From NCBI RefSeq assembly GCF_014863585.1, contig NZ_CP062253.1, positions 2,010,501-2,074,500 of the forward strand: DNA of 64,000 nucleotides, given 5' to 3'. Shown here one piece after another: positions 8,844 to 18,402 of the stretch. Made by a program: the position numbers and the translations under genes. The notes under the pieces are model-generated. The model did not search any database. It saw only the letters and a program-made list of their open reading frames with translations, and was not told where the DNA came from. How positions within the stretch are numbered: position 1 is the first letter of the stretch; every line of letters begins with the position of its first letter. The DNA is from Pseudomonas gozinkensis (GTDB taxonomy: Bacteria > Pseudomonadota > Gammaproteobacteria > Pseudomonadales > Pseudomonadaceae).

Positions 8844-9785
8844 ATGGAAACCTTCAGCAGTATCGAATGCTTCGTGCGCAGCGCCGAAGTCGGCAGCTTT
8901 GCCGAAGCTGCGCGCCGCCTGAGCCTGACACCGGCCGCCGTGGGTAAAAGCGTGGCGAAACTGGAAGCGCGCCTCGGCGTGAGGCTGTTCCAGCGTAGCA
9001 CCCGAAGATTGACCCTGACGGAAGCGGGGCAACTGTTTCTGAGTGAGGTCAGCGGCAGTCTCACCACCATCCAGAATGCGGTGAACAATCTGGCCAGTGC
9101 CGGCGGTCAACCGGCCGGTACGCTGAAAGTCAGCATGGGCACGGTGTTCGGCCGCTTGTACATCGTGCCGTTGCTGGGGGAGTTTCTGAAAAGGTTTCCG
9201 GCGATCAACCCGGACTGGCATTTCGATAACCGCCAGGTCGATTTGATCGGCCAGGGTTTCGATGCGGCGATTGGCGGTGGCTTCGAGCTGCCCCAAGGCG
9301 TGGTGGCCCGCAGGCTGACGCCGGCGCATCGGGTGTTGGTGGCTTCTGCGGATTATCTGGATCGGTACGCGCCGATCAGCGAACCGGACGACCTCAAGCT
9401 GCACGAAGGTATTCTGATCCGCTCACCGCAAACCGGGCGCATTCGTTCCTGGCAGTTGACGCATCGAAGCCGGCAACACAGCCCGCTGACCCTCAAGGCA
9501 CGAATGACCATGAGCGATTCCGAAGCCGCCTGCGCCACGGCGGCGCAGGGGTTGGGGATTGCGCTGGTGAGCATGCCGTTCGCCGTCGGCTATCTTGAGG
9601 CGGGGACATTGCAGCGAGTCTTGCCGGACTGGTACGTCGACGACGGCAACATCTCCATCTATTACGCCGAACACAAATTGCTGCCGGGCAAGACCCGGGC
9701 GTTTGTCGATTTTGTCATCGAGCAGTTTTCAACCCTGGGCCTCGCCGAACGTTTCAACGCGCAAAACGTGCTGGCCAGCCGATGA
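8844..9785 (+). CDS. LysR-family transcriptional regulator
   Basis: A 313-residue LysR regulator starting METFSSIECFVRSAEVGS. The winged helix-turn-helix covers about residues 5-65 (SFAEAARRLSLTPAAVGKSV then LGVRLFQRSTRRLTLTEAG), followed by the two-lobed co-inducer domain. Upstream in-frame codons lack a ribosome binding site, so ATG 8844 is preferred. It belongs to the CrgA/DsdC-like group common beside SDR genes and is divergent from the SDR. Its 3' end overlaps the convergent racemase-like gene by 32 bases. The inducer is unknown. Confidence 0.9.
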   Translation: METFSSIECFVRSAEVGSFAEAARRLSLTPAAVGKSVAKLEARLGVRLFQRSTRRLTLTEAGQLFLSEVSGSLTTIQNAVNNLASAGGQPAGTLKVSMGTVFGRLYIVPLLGEFLKRFPAINPDWHFDNRQVDLIGQGFDAAIGGGFELPQGVVARRLTPAHRVLVASADYLDRYAPISEPDDLKLHEGILIRSPQTGRIRSWQLTHRSRQHSPLTLKARMTMSDSEAACATAAQGLGIALVSMPFAVGYLEAGTLQRVLPDWYVDDGNISIYYAEHKLLPGKTRAFVDFVIEQFSTLGLAERFNAQNVLASR

Positions 9786-10482
9786 TGGTTTTCGGTCGTG
9801 GCGTCGCATAAGTCCGCACCTTGGACGTCGACAGGCCCAGTCGCACCAGCGATTCGGCGATGGTCACGGCCGCTGTGACGCCATCCACCACCGGCACCCC
9901 GGTGCGCTGACGGATCTTCTCGTCGAGCCCGGCCATGCCGCCGCAACCGAGGCAGATCACTTCGGCCTTGTCCTGAGTCACCGCCAGTTCTGCCTGATGG
10001 ACGATTGCTTCCAGCGCCCGTTGCGGTTCGTGCTCCAGCTCCAGAACCGCCAGGCCACTGGCGCGTACCGAGGCGCAGCGATCCCACAGGCCGGACAGTT
10101 TCAGCCGATCCTCGATCAACGGTACGGTGCGATCCAGCGTGGTGACCACCGAATAGGCGTGGCCGAGGAGCATCGCAGTGCTGGCCGCCGCGTCGGTGAT
10201 GTCCACCACCGGAACGTTGAGCAATTCCTGCAAGCCTTCGCGACCGTGTTCGCCGTAGCCGGCCTGGATCACCGCGTCGAACGGCTGGTCGTAGGACATC
10301 ACCCGGTCCATCACGGCGATGGCGGCCAGGTAACTTTCGAAATTGCCTTCGACTGAATCAGCGCCGAAGTACGGCGTCAGGCCGACAATCTCGGTGCCGG
10401 GGGAGGCGACAGCCTGCGCCGAACGGGCGATCGCCTGGGTGATGGACTCGGTGGTGTTGACGTTGACCACGAGAATGCGCAT
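9754..10482 (-). CDS. Asp/Glu/hydantoin racemase-family protein lacking one catalytic Cys
   Basis: The 242-residue product has the family start (MRILVVNVNTTESITQAIA) and GHAYSVVTTLDRTVPLIEDR. Racemases of this family use two cysteines. The second is present (Cys180 in ICLGCGGMAGL), but the first, normally in ACFGDPG, is Gly75 in AGYGEHG. One Gly and one Cys is the arrangement of arylmalonate decarboxylase rather than a racemase. The gene lies 54 bases downstream of an NCS1 permease on the same strand, so the pair likely handles one imported hydantoin- or ureide-like compound. Activity as a true racemase is doubtful. Confidence 0.8.
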   Translation of the reverse strand: MRILVVNVNTTESITQAIARSAQAVASPGTEIVGLTPYFGADSVEGNFESYLAAIAVMDRVMSYDQPFDAVIQAGYGEHGREGLQELLNVPVVDITDAAASTAMLLGHAYSVVTTLDRTVPLIEDRLKLSGLWDRCASVRASGLAVLELEHEPQRALEAIVHQAELAVTQDKAEVICLGCGGMAGLDEKIRQRTGVPVVDGVTAAVTIAESLVRLGLSTSKVRTYATPRPKTIIGWPARFAR

Positions 10483-10536
10483 GGGAAGTCCTTATTACGG
10501 TTGGTTCTGCGGCCCCGTAAAGGGCCGCCAAAAGAT

Positions 10537-12081
10537 TCAGTGACTGACGTTGTCGACGGCGATGGCTTCACCGTCGACATCGGCGTAGTGCGGCTGGCGT
10601 TTGGCGACGATCAGGTAGAGCATCCCGGCAATGCCGGCGCCGATCAGCCAGGAGAAGGGCGAAACGCTGTGGAAGCCCGGCACCAGTGCCAGAACGATGG
10701 CGATCAGCGCGGCCGGAATGAACGCCGCCACGGCCCGCAGGTTGACTCCGCGGCTGTAGTAATAGGCGCCGTTCGGGTTTTCGCTGTACAGCTGCGGCAC
10801 GTGGATCCGGCCTTTGCGGATCAGCCAGTAGTCGACCATGATCACGCCGTACAACGGGCCGAGCAGGGCACCGAGGCCGGACAGGAAGTACACGATCACC
10901 AGCGGGCTGTTGTAGAGGTTCCACGGCAGGATCAGCACCGCAATCGTCGCGCTGATCAGCCCGGCGCGGCGGAAGGTCAGGTATTTCGGCGCCAGGTTGC
11001 TGAGTACGAAGGCCGGGGCGACGAAGTTGGCCATGATGTTCACCGCCACGGTGACGATCAGGAAGGCCAGGCAGCCGAGTACCAGAAAGAAGGTGTTGGG
11101 GATCGAGGCGATGATTTCGGTCGGGCTTTCGATGATCCGGCCGTTGATCTGAAATTGCGCGCCGCACAGCAGGACGGTGATCCCGGCGAACACCAGAATA
11201 TTGACCGGCAGGCCCCAGAAGTTTCCGACCTTGATCGTCTTGCGGCACGGCGAAGAGCGGGCGAAGTCGCAGAAGTTGAGGATCAGCGTGCCGTAGATCG
11301 CCAGCCACAGGGCGCCGCCGGCAAAAATGTTGCGCCACATCTCGCCGCCGGTCAGCGGTTCGCGGATCGACCAGGCGATGGTCGCGTTGGCCTGGGTGTA
11401 CATCCACGCGGCGAGGCAGGCGACGGTCAGCAGAATCACCGGCCCGGCGAAGGCTTCGTAGCGACGGACCATTTCCATGCCGTAGGCGAGGATCGCCAGT
11501 TGCACGAACCAGATCGCCACGAAACACACCCAGCCCAGGCTCGACAGGCCGAGGATCGAGTCGTGGTCGTAATCGGCGAAACCCGGGTGAACCGCCGTGA
11601 GCAACACGCGAAACACCACCGACGCCAGGTACGTCTGAATCCCGAACCAGGCGATGGCGATCACCGCCCGGATCAATGCAGGAATCTGCGCCCCGTGAAT
11701 GCCGAAACTGATCCGGCTGATCACCGGAAACGGCACCCCGGTTTTCTGCCCCATGTAGCCGGACAGGTTCATGAAGAAATACACCAGCGCCGCGCCGATC
11801 CCCAGCGACAGCAGGATCTGCCAGCCGCCCAGGCCCAGGGCGTACAGACCGATGGCAAACGAGTAGTTGGCGATGTTGTGCACATCGTTGGTCCACAGGG
11901 CAAAGATGCTGTATTTGCCCCAGCGCCGTCCTTCGACCCTGGTTGGTGCGAGGTCGCTGTTGTGCAGGCGCGGGCTCAGTTGCAACGGTTCGGCGATGCT
12001 ATCACCGGGCACAGTGTGGTCGAGGGTGGAAGAGGCGGGCAGATTCAGCGCGATGTTGTTATTGGAGAGACTCGTACGCAT
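10537..12081 (-). CDS. NCS1-family nucleobase/hydantoin/allantoin permease
   Basis: A 514-residue membrane protein of the nucleobase:cation symporter-1 family. The signature after the N-terminal tail is RWGKYSIFALWTNDVHNIAN, with further family stretches such as GAQIPALIRAVIAIAWFG, NFCDFARSS and MVDYWLIRKGRIHVP. About twelve transmembrane helices alternate through the protein. It is upstream of and likely co-transcribed with the racemase-like gene, suggesting import of a hydantoin, allantoin or related ring compound by Na+ or H+ symport. A perfect 16-base palindrome lies 168 bases upstream (12249-12264) and is a good operator candidate. The substrate is not determinable from sequence. Confidence 0.9.
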   Translation of the reverse strand: MRTSLSNNNIALNLPASSTLDHTVPGDSIAEPLQLSPRLHNSDLAPTRVEGRRWGKYSIFALWTNDVHNIANYSFAIGLYALGLGGWQILLSLGIGAALVYFFMNLSGYMGQKTGVPFPVISRISFGIHGAQIPALIRAVIAIAWFGIQTYLASVVFRVLLTAVHPGFADYDHDSILGLSSLGWVCFVAIWFVQLAILAYGMEMVRRYEAFAGPVILLTVACLAAWMYTQANATIAWSIREPLTGGEMWRNIFAGGALWLAIYGTLILNFCDFARSSPCRKTIKVGNFWGLPVNILVFAGITVLLCGAQFQINGRIIESPTEIIASIPNTFFLVLGCLAFLIVTVAVNIMANFVAPAFVLSNLAPKYLTFRRAGLISATIAVLILPWNLYNSPLVIVYFLSGLGALLGPLYGVIMVDYWLIRKGRIHVPQLYSENPNGAYYYSRGVNLRAVAAFIPAALIAIVLALVPGFHSVSPFSWLIGAGIAGMLYLIVAKRQPHYADVDGEAIAVDNVSH

Positions 12082-12248
12082 TCCGGCAGGCTCCTGATGT
12101 TCGAGCCGCGATGACTGTGCATGAGCGCTCGGGCTCGGCAGATCTTCGTCGCGGTGGTGAAAACATCACTGGTTACGGGGCATCTGCAGCCTGTACGGGA
12201 TAGGGCGCTTCAGGCTTGCGGATCGAAAGTGTGGGTTCATGTTCTGCA

Positions 12249-12264
12249 GTTTTGTATACAAAAC
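12249..12264. promoter_or_regulatory. Perfect 16-bp palindrome, candidate GntR-type operator
   Basis: GTTTTGTATACAAAAC is a perfect palindrome with core TTGT-AT-ACAA, upstream of the NCS1 permease. The same TTGT-NN-ACAA core occurs in front of the two FCD-type GntR genes of this window. No gntR gene is adjacent, so the binding protein would be encoded elsewhere. Confidence 0.55.
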
Positions 12265-12545
12265 ATGCATGCACTAAAGCCAGATCTGTGCCAGCCGGCG
12301 ATCTATGAAAACCACCGCTGATTTCGAAAAGTTATTGAAGAGCGCCAAGTCGTTGAAATACGGGCGATATAAATTGACCGTTCGAACAGGTATTTATTTT
12401 TCGGGAGGGATTTTGGCGGGCGCCGGGAGGGAGTGTTTCTGGAGCTTGATGTAACTTTTCAGGGCGCAGAAACGCAAAGTGCACACATAAATGGCACCGA
12501 TGGTGACATTCGTGTGTACACATTTTTCATGTCGGGCAGAGACAA

Positions 12546-12651
12546 CTGTGGGAGCGAGCTTGATCGCGAAATCGGTTTACCGGTCAACTCATTTATTGAC
12601 TGATCCACCGCCATCGTCGGATCGCCGCCCGGAGCAAGCTAGCTCCCACAG
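12546..12651. repeat. REP inverted pair (CTGTGGGAGC ... GCTCCCACAG)
   Basis: Two inverted REP units, GTGGGAGCGAGCTTGATCGC and a slightly diverged reverse copy (GAGCAAGCTAGCTCCCAC), flanking about 60 bases. First of nine such elements in the window, all between genes. Confidence 0.85.
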
Positions 12652-12671
12652 CTTTCAGAGGGGCGAAAAGC

Positions 12672-13406
12672 TTATGCCTTGCTGATGATATTCCCGGCAT
12701 GCAGGCCGCATTCTTTCTGGGTCGCTTCTTCCCACCACCAGCGACCTTCGCGCTCGTGCTGGTTCGGCAGGACAGGGCGGGTGCACGGTTCGCAGCCGAT
12801 GCTGATGAAACCGCGCTCATGCAGGCTGTTGTACGGCAGCTCCAGCATGCGGATGTAGCCCCAGATTTCCTCGCTGGTCATCTGCGCCAACGGGTTGAAC
12901 TTGTACAGGGTGCGCTCCGGGGTGGAGAACGCTGTATCGATTTCCATCACCGCCACGGCGCTGCGGGTGCCCGGGCTCTGGTCGCGGCGCTGGCCGGTGG
13001 CCCAGGCCTTTACGTCGGAGAGCTTGCGGCGCAGCGGTTCGATCTTGCGGATCCCGCAGCATTCGCCATGACCGTCCTTGTAGAAGCTGAACAGGCCTTT
13101 TTCCTTCACGAACGGTTCAAGTTTCGTGTAGTCCGGCGAGACCAGTTCGATGTCGATCTTGTAGTGCTCGCGCACCTGATCGATGAACCGGTAGGTTTCC
13201 GGATGCAGGCGACCGGTGTCGAGACTGAACACCTTGACGTTCTTGTTCAGCTTCCAGGCCATATCCACGAGCACCACATCCTCGGCGCCGCTGAAGGATA
13301 TCCACAGGTCATCGCCGAACTCGGCGAACGCGAGTTTGAGGATGTCCTGCGCGGATTTGTTGGCATAGGTCGTGGCGAGTTCCACGACGTCGAACGTTGG
13401 GCTCAT
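12672..13406 (-). CDS. cysH: Adenylyl-sulfate (APS) reductase, assimilatory
   Basis: A 244-residue enzyme reducing APS to sulfite in cysteine biosynthesis, in the cytoplasm. Visible features are the nucleotide-binding [11 protein letters not shown], the APS-specific cysteine pairs Cys116-Cys117 (HGECCGIRK) and Cys205/Cys208 (GCEPCTRP) that hold a [4Fe-4S] cluster, and the catalytic Cys233 in KECGLH. Presence of the four cluster cysteines makes it the APS-type rather than the PAPS-only enzyme of enteric bacteria, as usual in Pseudomonas. It is divergent from thrH, as in other Pseudomonas genomes. Confidence 0.95.
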   Translation of the reverse strand: MSPTFDVVELATTYANKSAQDILKLAFAEFGDDLWISFSGAEDVVLVDMAWKLNKNVKVFSLDTGRLHPETYRFIDQVREHYKIDIELVSPDYTKLEPFVKEKGLFSFYKDGHGECCGIRKIEPLRRKLSDVKAWATGQRRDQSPGTRSAVAVMEIDTAFSTPERTLYKFNPLAQMTSEEIWGYIRMLELPYNSLHERGFISIGCEPCTRPVLPNQHEREGRWWWEEATQKECGLHAGNIISKA

Positions 13407-13568
13407 CAGGGCGGCTTCCTACAGGTCGGTGGCGCTGGGCGCTCTATATGGCGGCGATGTTAACAAAAAGCAACGCCCGCCGGGGCAGCCTCTGCGTTGC
13501 GCGCTCCTGGTCGAGCCGCTAGAGTTCGGGCTCGCTCGACTCAATAAACAATACAAACGGAGTGTCTT

Positions 13569-14186
13569 GTGGAAATTGCCTGTCTTGATCTTGAAGGGGT
13601 GCTGGTGCCGGAAATCTGGATCGCCTTCGCCGAAAAAACCGGAATCGAATCGCTCAAGGCCACCACCCGGGACATTCCCGACTACGACGTGCTGATGAAA
13701 CAGCGCCTGCGCATCCTCGACGAGCATGGCCTGAAGCTTTCGGACATTCAGGAAGTGATCGCCACCCTCCAGCCGCTGGATGGCGCGGTGGAGTTCGTCA
13801 ACTGGCTGCGCGAGCGGTTCCAGGTGGTGATTCTGTCGGACACGTTCTATGAGTTTTCCCAGCCGCTGATGCGTCAGCTGGGCTTTCCGACCTTGCTTTG
13901 CCATCGACTGATTACGGATGACACCGGGCGGGTCACGAGCTACCAGTTGCGTCAGAAAGATCCGAAACGTCAGTCGGTGCTGGCCTTCAAGAGTCTGTAT
14001 TACCGGGTGATTGCGGCGGGGGATTCCTACAACGACACCAGCATGCTGGGCGAGGCCGATGCGGGGATTCTGTTCCATGCGCCGGAAAACGTGATCCGCG
14101 AGTTTCCGCAGTTTCCGGCGGTGCATACGTTTGCCGAGTTGAAGCAGGAATTTCTCAAGGCCTCGAACCGCGATCTGACTTTGTAG
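13569..14186 (+). CDS. thrH: ThrH: phosphoserine phosphatase / homoserine phosphotransferase
   Basis: A 205-residue HAD enzyme starting at GTG (VEIACLDLEGVLVPE). Motif I is DLE (Asp7, Glu9), the ThrH variant of the usual DxD. Motif II is SDTFYEF, the motif III lysine lies in RQKDPKRQ and motif IV is AAGDSYNDTSML. In Pseudomonas ThrH dephosphorylates phosphoserine and can transfer the phosphate to homoserine, linking serine and threonine synthesis. The gene is divergent from cysH and followed by a repeat element. The GTG start is supported by the position of the first beta strand. Confidence 0.93.
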   Translation: MEIACLDLEGVLVPEIWIAFAEKTGIESLKATTRDIPDYDVLMKQRLRILDEHGLKLSDIQEVIATLQPLDGAVEFVNWLRERFQVVILSDTFYEFSQPLMRQLGFPTLLCHRLITDDTGRVTSYQLRQKDPKRQSVLAFKSLYYRVIAAGDSYNDTSMLGEADAGILFHAPENVIREFPQFPAVHTFAELKQEFLKASNRDLTL

Positions 14187-14195
14187 CAGCCACAT

Positions 14196-14302
14196 GATCG
14201 TTCCCACGCTCTGCGTGGGAACGCCTCAATGGACGCTCTGCGTCCGCTCTTGGGACGCAGAGCGTCCCGGGCTGCATTCCCACGCAGAGCGTGGGAACGA
14301 TC
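14196..14302. repeat. Palindromic repeat of the GATCGTTCCCACGC family, copy 1
   Basis: Starts GATCGTTCCCACGCTCTGCG and ends with its reverse complement. Internal arms are built on GACGCTCTGCGTC / GACGCAGAGCGTC, so the whole unit can fold as nested hairpins. Lies between convergent thrH and pabB. Confidence 0.85.
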
Positions 14303-14307
14303 AGCGG

Positions 14308-15651
14308 TTAAAGGTTCTGCAGAGTTTCGAGCAGGACTCTGACCTTGGTGATCGACTCCTGATACTCCGCCTGCCAGTCCGAATCAGCGACGATCCCGCC
14401 GCCGCCCCAGCAGCACACCTGTCCATCCTTCACCAGCAGGCTGCGAATGGCGATGGAGCTGTCCATCTCGCCGCGCACGTCCAGATACAGCAACGAACCG
14501 CAATACAAACCACGCCGGGTCGGCTCCAATTCGTCGATGATCTGCATCGCGCGGATCTTCGGTGCACCGGTGATCGAGCCGCCGGGGAAGCTGCCGGCAA
14601 TCAGGTCCAGAGCGTCGCGATCTTCCGCCAGTTCGCCGGTCACGCTGCTCACCAGGTGATGTACGTTCGGATAGCTTTCCAGGCTGAACAATTCCGGAAC
14701 CCGCACCGAGCCGATGCGGCAGGTACGGCCCAGGTCGTTGCGCAGCAGGTCGACGATCATCAGGTTTTCCGCGCGATCCTTGGGGCTCGCCAGCAACTCG
14801 GCGGCGTTCGCCGCATCTTCGGCCGGGGTCGCGCCACGGGGGCGGGTGCCCTTGATCGGGCGGGTTTCCACCTGATGCTGGCTGACTTTGACAAAACGCT
14901 CGGGCGACAGGCTCAGTACTGCGTTGCCGTCGGGCAGGCTCTGGAATCCTGAAAACGGAGTAGGGCAGGCCTCGCGCAATTTGCAGTAGGCCAGCCATGG
15001 ATCGCCCTGGCACGGCGCGCGGAAACGCTGGGCGAAATTGACCTGATAGCAGTCGCCCGCCTGGATGTAATGCTGGATGCGCTCGAACGCCTGACGGTAT
15101 TCATCGGCCGAGAGATCGGCCGCCATCGGGCTGCTCAGCTTGAACGGGGTCAGTGTGGTGCCCACCGGTTGGCTGAACACATCGATCAGCCGTTGTTTCT
15201 CGCTGGCGCTGACCGACGGGTGGAACACCAGTTGGCTGGTGGCCGATTGGTGATCACTGATCAAGGCCCAGTCGTACAGGCCAAATCGCGCATCGGGTAG
15301 TTGCAGGTCATCCCGAGCCTGGCTTGGCAGGTTTTCCAGATGCCGACCGAAGTCGTAGCTCAGGTAGCCGATCAGGCCGCCGGCGAAGGGCAATTCGTAC
15401 CCGTCGGGCAATTGCGCGTCGCCCAAACGGGTCAGATTGTTCCGCAGGCGTTGCAGGAAACCGTCGCCGCGCTCGTCCGGCAACACCGCCAGTTGTTCCA
15501 GCGGCCAGGCACTGAGCAGGTCAAAACGGCCACGGTCGGCACTTGGCCTGCCACTGTCGAGCAGCACGGCGCCGGGCGCATGGCGGACGGCCGCGAAATA
15601 GTCGGCGGGGTTGGCGCGGTAGGGCAGCGGGTGTACGGAACAGGTCAACAT
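14308..15651 (-). CDS. pabB: Aminodeoxychorismate synthase component I
   Basis: A 447-residue chorismate-binding enzyme that aminates chorismate to 4-amino-4-deoxychorismate for folate synthesis. The N-terminal domain includes [18 protein letters not shown]. The C-terminal chorismate domain contains [18 protein letters not shown], the key PIKGTRPRG (the lysine that distinguishes PabB from anthranilate synthase), DLLRNDLGR and [20 protein letters not shown]. Length and motif order fit PabB rather than TrpE. The partner PabA and the lyase PabC are not in the window. Confidence 0.93.
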   Translation of the reverse strand: MLTCSVHPLPYRANPADYFAAVRHAPGAVLLDSGRPSADRGRFDLLSAWPLEQLAVLPDERGDGFLQRLRNNLTRLGDAQLPDGYELPFAGGLIGYLSYDFGRHLENLPSQARDDLQLPDARFGLYDWALISDHQSATSQLVFHPSVSASEKQRLIDVFSQPVGTTLTPFKLSSPMAADLSADEYRQAFERIQHYIQAGDCYQVNFAQRFRAPCQGDPWLAYCKLREACPTPFSGFQSLPDGNAVLSLSPERFVKVSQHQVETRPIKGTRPRGATPAEDAANAAELLASPKDRAENLMIVDLLRNDLGRTCRIGSVRVPELFSLESYPNVHHLVSSVTGELAEDRDALDLIAGSFPGGSITGAPKIRAMQIIDELEPTRRGLYCGSLLYLDVRGEMDSSIAIRSLLVKDGQVCCWGGGGIVADSDWQAEYQESITKVRVLLETLQNL

Positions 15652-15760
15652 GGGCGGGGCAGATCGGCCATCGAGGCGGGGTGGGGATTGTAGTCCCCTC
15701 CGGGAATTGCTCCTAGAGGGGATGTCGGGGATTGGCAGATTGGCGGCAGGTATCGCGCTC

Positions 15761-15864
15761 GATCGTTCCCACGCTCTGCGTGGGAATGCATCCCGTGACG
15801 CTCCGCGTCACAGTGGACGCGGAGCGTCCATGGCGGCGTTACCACGCGGAGCGTGGGAACGATC
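15761..15864. repeat. Palindromic repeat of the GATCGTTCCCACGC family, copy 2
   Basis: Same ends as the copy at 14196, with central arms GTGACGCTCCGCGTCAC and GGACGCGGAGCGTCC. Sits between pabB and the ATP-grasp gene. Confidence 0.85.
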
Positions 15865-15875
15865 GTCGTGGGCTG

Positions 15876-16862
15876 TCAGCCCTCGACCGCCGGAATATGC
15901 CCAAACAACTCCTGAGCAAACGCCACACGCTCTTCAACAGATTCAGTCACGCCGCGCGCCTTGAGCTCTTCCAGATGCGCTTCCACCGCATGGGTACGCA
16001 ACGTCAGTCCGCAGTCGTTGGCAATCTGGATATTCAGCCCCGGCCGCGCATTCAGCTCCAGAATCAGCGGGCCTTTCTCCTGGTCCAGCACCATGTCCAC
16101 GCCGATGTAACCCAGCCCGCACAGCTCATAACAACCGGCGGCGAGCTTCATGAAACCGTCCCAGTAGGGCAGTTGCACGCCGTCCACAGCGTTGGTGGTG
16201 TCCGGGTGTTTGGTGATGATGTTGTTCAGCCAGGTGCCGCGCAGGGTCAGGCCGGTGGCCAGGTCGACACCGACGCCGATGGCGCCCTGGTGCAGGTTGG
16301 CCTTGCCGCCGGACTGGCGAGTCGGCAAGCGCAGCATCGCCATCACCGGGTAACCCATCAGCACGATGATGCGGATGTCCGGCACGCCTTCGTAGCTGAT
16401 GCTCTTGAAGATCTGGTCCGGGGTCACTCGGTATTCGATCAGCGCCCGATCACGGTGGCCGCCCAGCGAATACAGACCTGTGAGGATGCTGGAGATGTGA
16501 TGCTCCAGCTCTTCGTGGGCAATGATCTTGCCCGACACCGTGCGATAGCGACCTTCGAAACGGTCGGCAACCACGATGATGCCGTCACCGCCGGCGCCCT
16601 GGGCCGGCTTGATCACGAAGTCATTGCGCCCGCCGATGATCTCGCCGAGCTTGTCGATTTCCTTCTCGGTGGAAATCACGCCATACAGTTCCGGCACGTG
16701 AATGCCGGCCTTGATCGCGCGTTCCTTGGTGATGATCTTGTCATCGACGATCGGGTACAGGCTGCGCTTGTTGTACTTGAGCACGTAGTCGGCGTTCCGC
16801 CGATTGATGCCCATGATGCCCCGGGCTTCCAGGGCCTTCCAGGTCTTCCAGAAACCGAACAT
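15876..16862 (-). CDS. Alpha-L-glutamate ligase-like ATP-grasp protein (RimK-related)
   Basis: A 328-residue ATP-grasp enzyme. The central nucleotide-binding part has [17 protein letters not shown], and the metal-binding end is [28 protein letters not shown] with the ELNARPG acidic residues. RimK-type ligases attach amino acids, often glutamate, to peptides or small molecules. The start codon overlaps the stop of the upstream transglutaminase-like gene by one base, so the two are translationally coupled. Last gene of a three-gene operon conserved in proteobacteria and noted in comparative genomics of amidoligases. The substrate is unknown. Confidence 0.88.
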   Translation of the reverse strand: MFGFWKTWKALEARGIMGINRRNADYVLKYNKRSLYPIVDDKIITKERAIKAGIHVPELYGVISTEKEIDKLGEIIGGRNDFVIKPAQGAGGDGIIVVADRFEGRYRTVSGKIIAHEELEHHISSILTGLYSLGGHRDRALIEYRVTPDQIFKSISYEGVPDIRIIVLMGYPVMAMLRLPTRQSGGKANLHQGAIGVGVDLATGLTLRGTWLNNIITKHPDTTNAVDGVQLPYWDGFMKLAAGCYELCGLGYIGVDMVLDQEKGPLILELNARPGLNIQIANDCGLTLRTHAVEAHLEELKARGVTESVEERVAFAQELFGHIPAVEG

Positions 16863-18397
16863 CAGGCGTCAGCCTTCTTCAGGAAAGCCTTGAAACGCAC
16901 CAGCTCGGTCAGGCGGTAACCGCGATAGCGACCCATGGCCAGCATGAAGCCCACCAGGATCAGCAGGATCGCCGGGAAGGTGAACACGAAGTACACCAGC
17001 TCCGGAACGGTCATGATCAGGTGCGCCAGGGACGCCGCGAACAGCGTGCCGATCGCCACTTTCATGGCATGGCTGGCACCGCGTTCTTCCCAGGTGATCG
17101 ACAGGCGTTCGATGGTCATGGTCAGAATCACCATCGGGAACAGGGCCACCGACAGGCCGCGCTCCAGGCCCAGCTTGTGGCTGAACAGACTGATCGCCGC
17201 AATCAGCACCACCACGAAGGTCAACACCACCGACAGGCGCGGCAGCATTTGCAGCTTCAGGTGTTCCAGGTACGAGCGCAGCGATAACCCGAGCGCAGTA
17301 ATCACGGTAAACAACAGGATGCCGAAGCCCAGCTGCGTCTCGCGGAAGGCCAGGGCGATCAGCACCGGCGTGAACGTGCCGAGGGTCTGCAGGCCGATCA
17401 GGTTGCGCAGGATCAGGATCACCAGTACGCCGATCGGGATCATCACCATGATCATGAACGTCTGCTGGGTTTGCAGCGGCAGGCCGTACAGCGAGTATTC
17501 GAGGAAGTTGGCGTCGGTGTTTTCGTCGGTCAGCTTGGCCAGACGAATCGCGTTCATCTCGCTGTTGTTCAGGCTGAAGGTCACGTTGGCCTTCTTGCCG
17601 CCGTCGACAGTGATCAGGTTTTCATCACCGCTCCACCATAGCAGGCGGTCGGTTGGCAGGCCTTGCTCACCGGTTTCCGGGTTGAAGTACAGCCAGTCGG
17701 TGCCGTTGAAGCTGCGCAGCCACAACTCCGGGGTTTGCGGCTGATCGGCGACGAGGCGGATGGTGTGGACTTTTTCCACCGGCACGTGGGCGATGGACAG
17801 CAGCAGTTCGACGATCTTGGCTTTGTGCGGCGTCGACGGATCGCCGGCCAGCAACAGCTTCACGTTGTCGTCGTTGACGTTGTTGACGCGTTTGATCGCT
17901 TCGCCAATGAAGGTTTCGACGTCGGCCGAGTGCTGGCGGATCGGGGCGAGCAGGGCTTCGGCAGCGATCTTTTCCGGGCCTTCGATGGCCATGCTGTCGC
18001 GGAAGGTCGGCCCTTTGACCTTGGTTTTCTCGGCGGTGTAACGCTTGGTCAGCACCAGACGGTAATAAAGGGTCTGGTTGCCCTTGGCCCGACGCGCCGA
18101 CCAGGTGACCTTGCGATTGCCGTCGACACGGTTGACCGCGACGCCGTAATTGTTGGAGATGAAGCTTTCATTGAGGCTGACGTAATCGCGGCTCAGGGGC
18201 GGCACGAACATCTGGATCTTTACCGGATCCTTGGTGCTGGCGACGAACTCGACCTTGGCGTCGATGTTCCACAGGTCGTCGGTAGCGTCTTCGGTCACTG
18301 GAATGCCGAGCACGAAAATCTGATAGGCCGTGACCGAAACGCCCAGCAACACCAGGATGGTGATCAGGACTTTCAGGTGGAAGGTTAGAGAACGCAT
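16862..18397 (-). CDS. Inactive transglutaminase fused to seven-transmembrane domain
   Basis: A 511-residue protein with an N-terminal membrane anchor (about residues 8-30) and then an extracytoplasmic domain of transglutaminase type ending near WLRSFNGTDWLYFNPETG. The C-terminal half has about seven hydrophobic helices (for example MVMIPIGVLVILILRNLIG and LSVVLTFVVVLIAAISLF). In the transglutaminase part, the position of the catalytic Cys is occupied by residues around DPSTPHKAK and the usual His before the aromatic strand is absent, so it is probably a binding rather than a catalytic domain. It lies between the retropepsin-like and ATP-grasp genes. Probable role: membrane receptor or scaffold for the ligase product. 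Confidence 0.87.
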   Translation of the reverse strand: MRSLTFHLKVLITILVLLGVSVTAYQIFVLGIPVTEDATDDLWNIDAKVEFVASTKDPVKIQMFVPPLSRDYVSLNESFISNNYGVAVNRVDGNRKVTWSARRAKGNQTLYYRLVLTKRYTAEKTKVKGPTFRDSMAIEGPEKIAAEALLAPIRQHSADVETFIGEAIKRVNNVNDDNVKLLLAGDPSTPHKAKIVELLLSIAHVPVEKVHTIRLVADQPQTPELWLRSFNGTDWLYFNPETGEQGLPTDRLLWWSGDENLITVDGGKKANVTFSLNNSEMNAIRLAKLTDENTDANFLEYSLYGLPLQTQQTFMIMVMIPIGVLVILILRNLIGLQTLGTFTPVLIALAFRETQLGFGILLFTVITALGLSLRSYLEHLKLQMLPRLSVVLTFVVVLIAAISLFSHKLGLERGLSVALFPMVILTMTIERLSITWEERGASHAMKVAIGTLFAASLAHLIMTVPELVYFVFTFPAILLILVGFMLAMGRYRGYRLTELVRFKAFLKKADA

Positions 18398-18402
18398 GGA
18401 AA

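Larger units (their letters stand above)
12082..12671. other. 590-base intergenic region between permease and cysH
   Basis: It holds the palindrome at 12249-12264 and an inverted REP pair at 12546-12651. I see no convincing coding sequence: the short open frames have no ribosome binding site and cross the REP element. Confidence 0.6.

Noticed and set aside
12332..12523. Short open frame upstream of cysH
   Set aside because: Poor start signal, no recognisable sequence, located in a non-coding region.
14196..14302. Possible CRISPR-like repeat
   Set aside because: The palindromic units are dispersed singly between genes, not in a regularly spaced array, and there are no cas genes.
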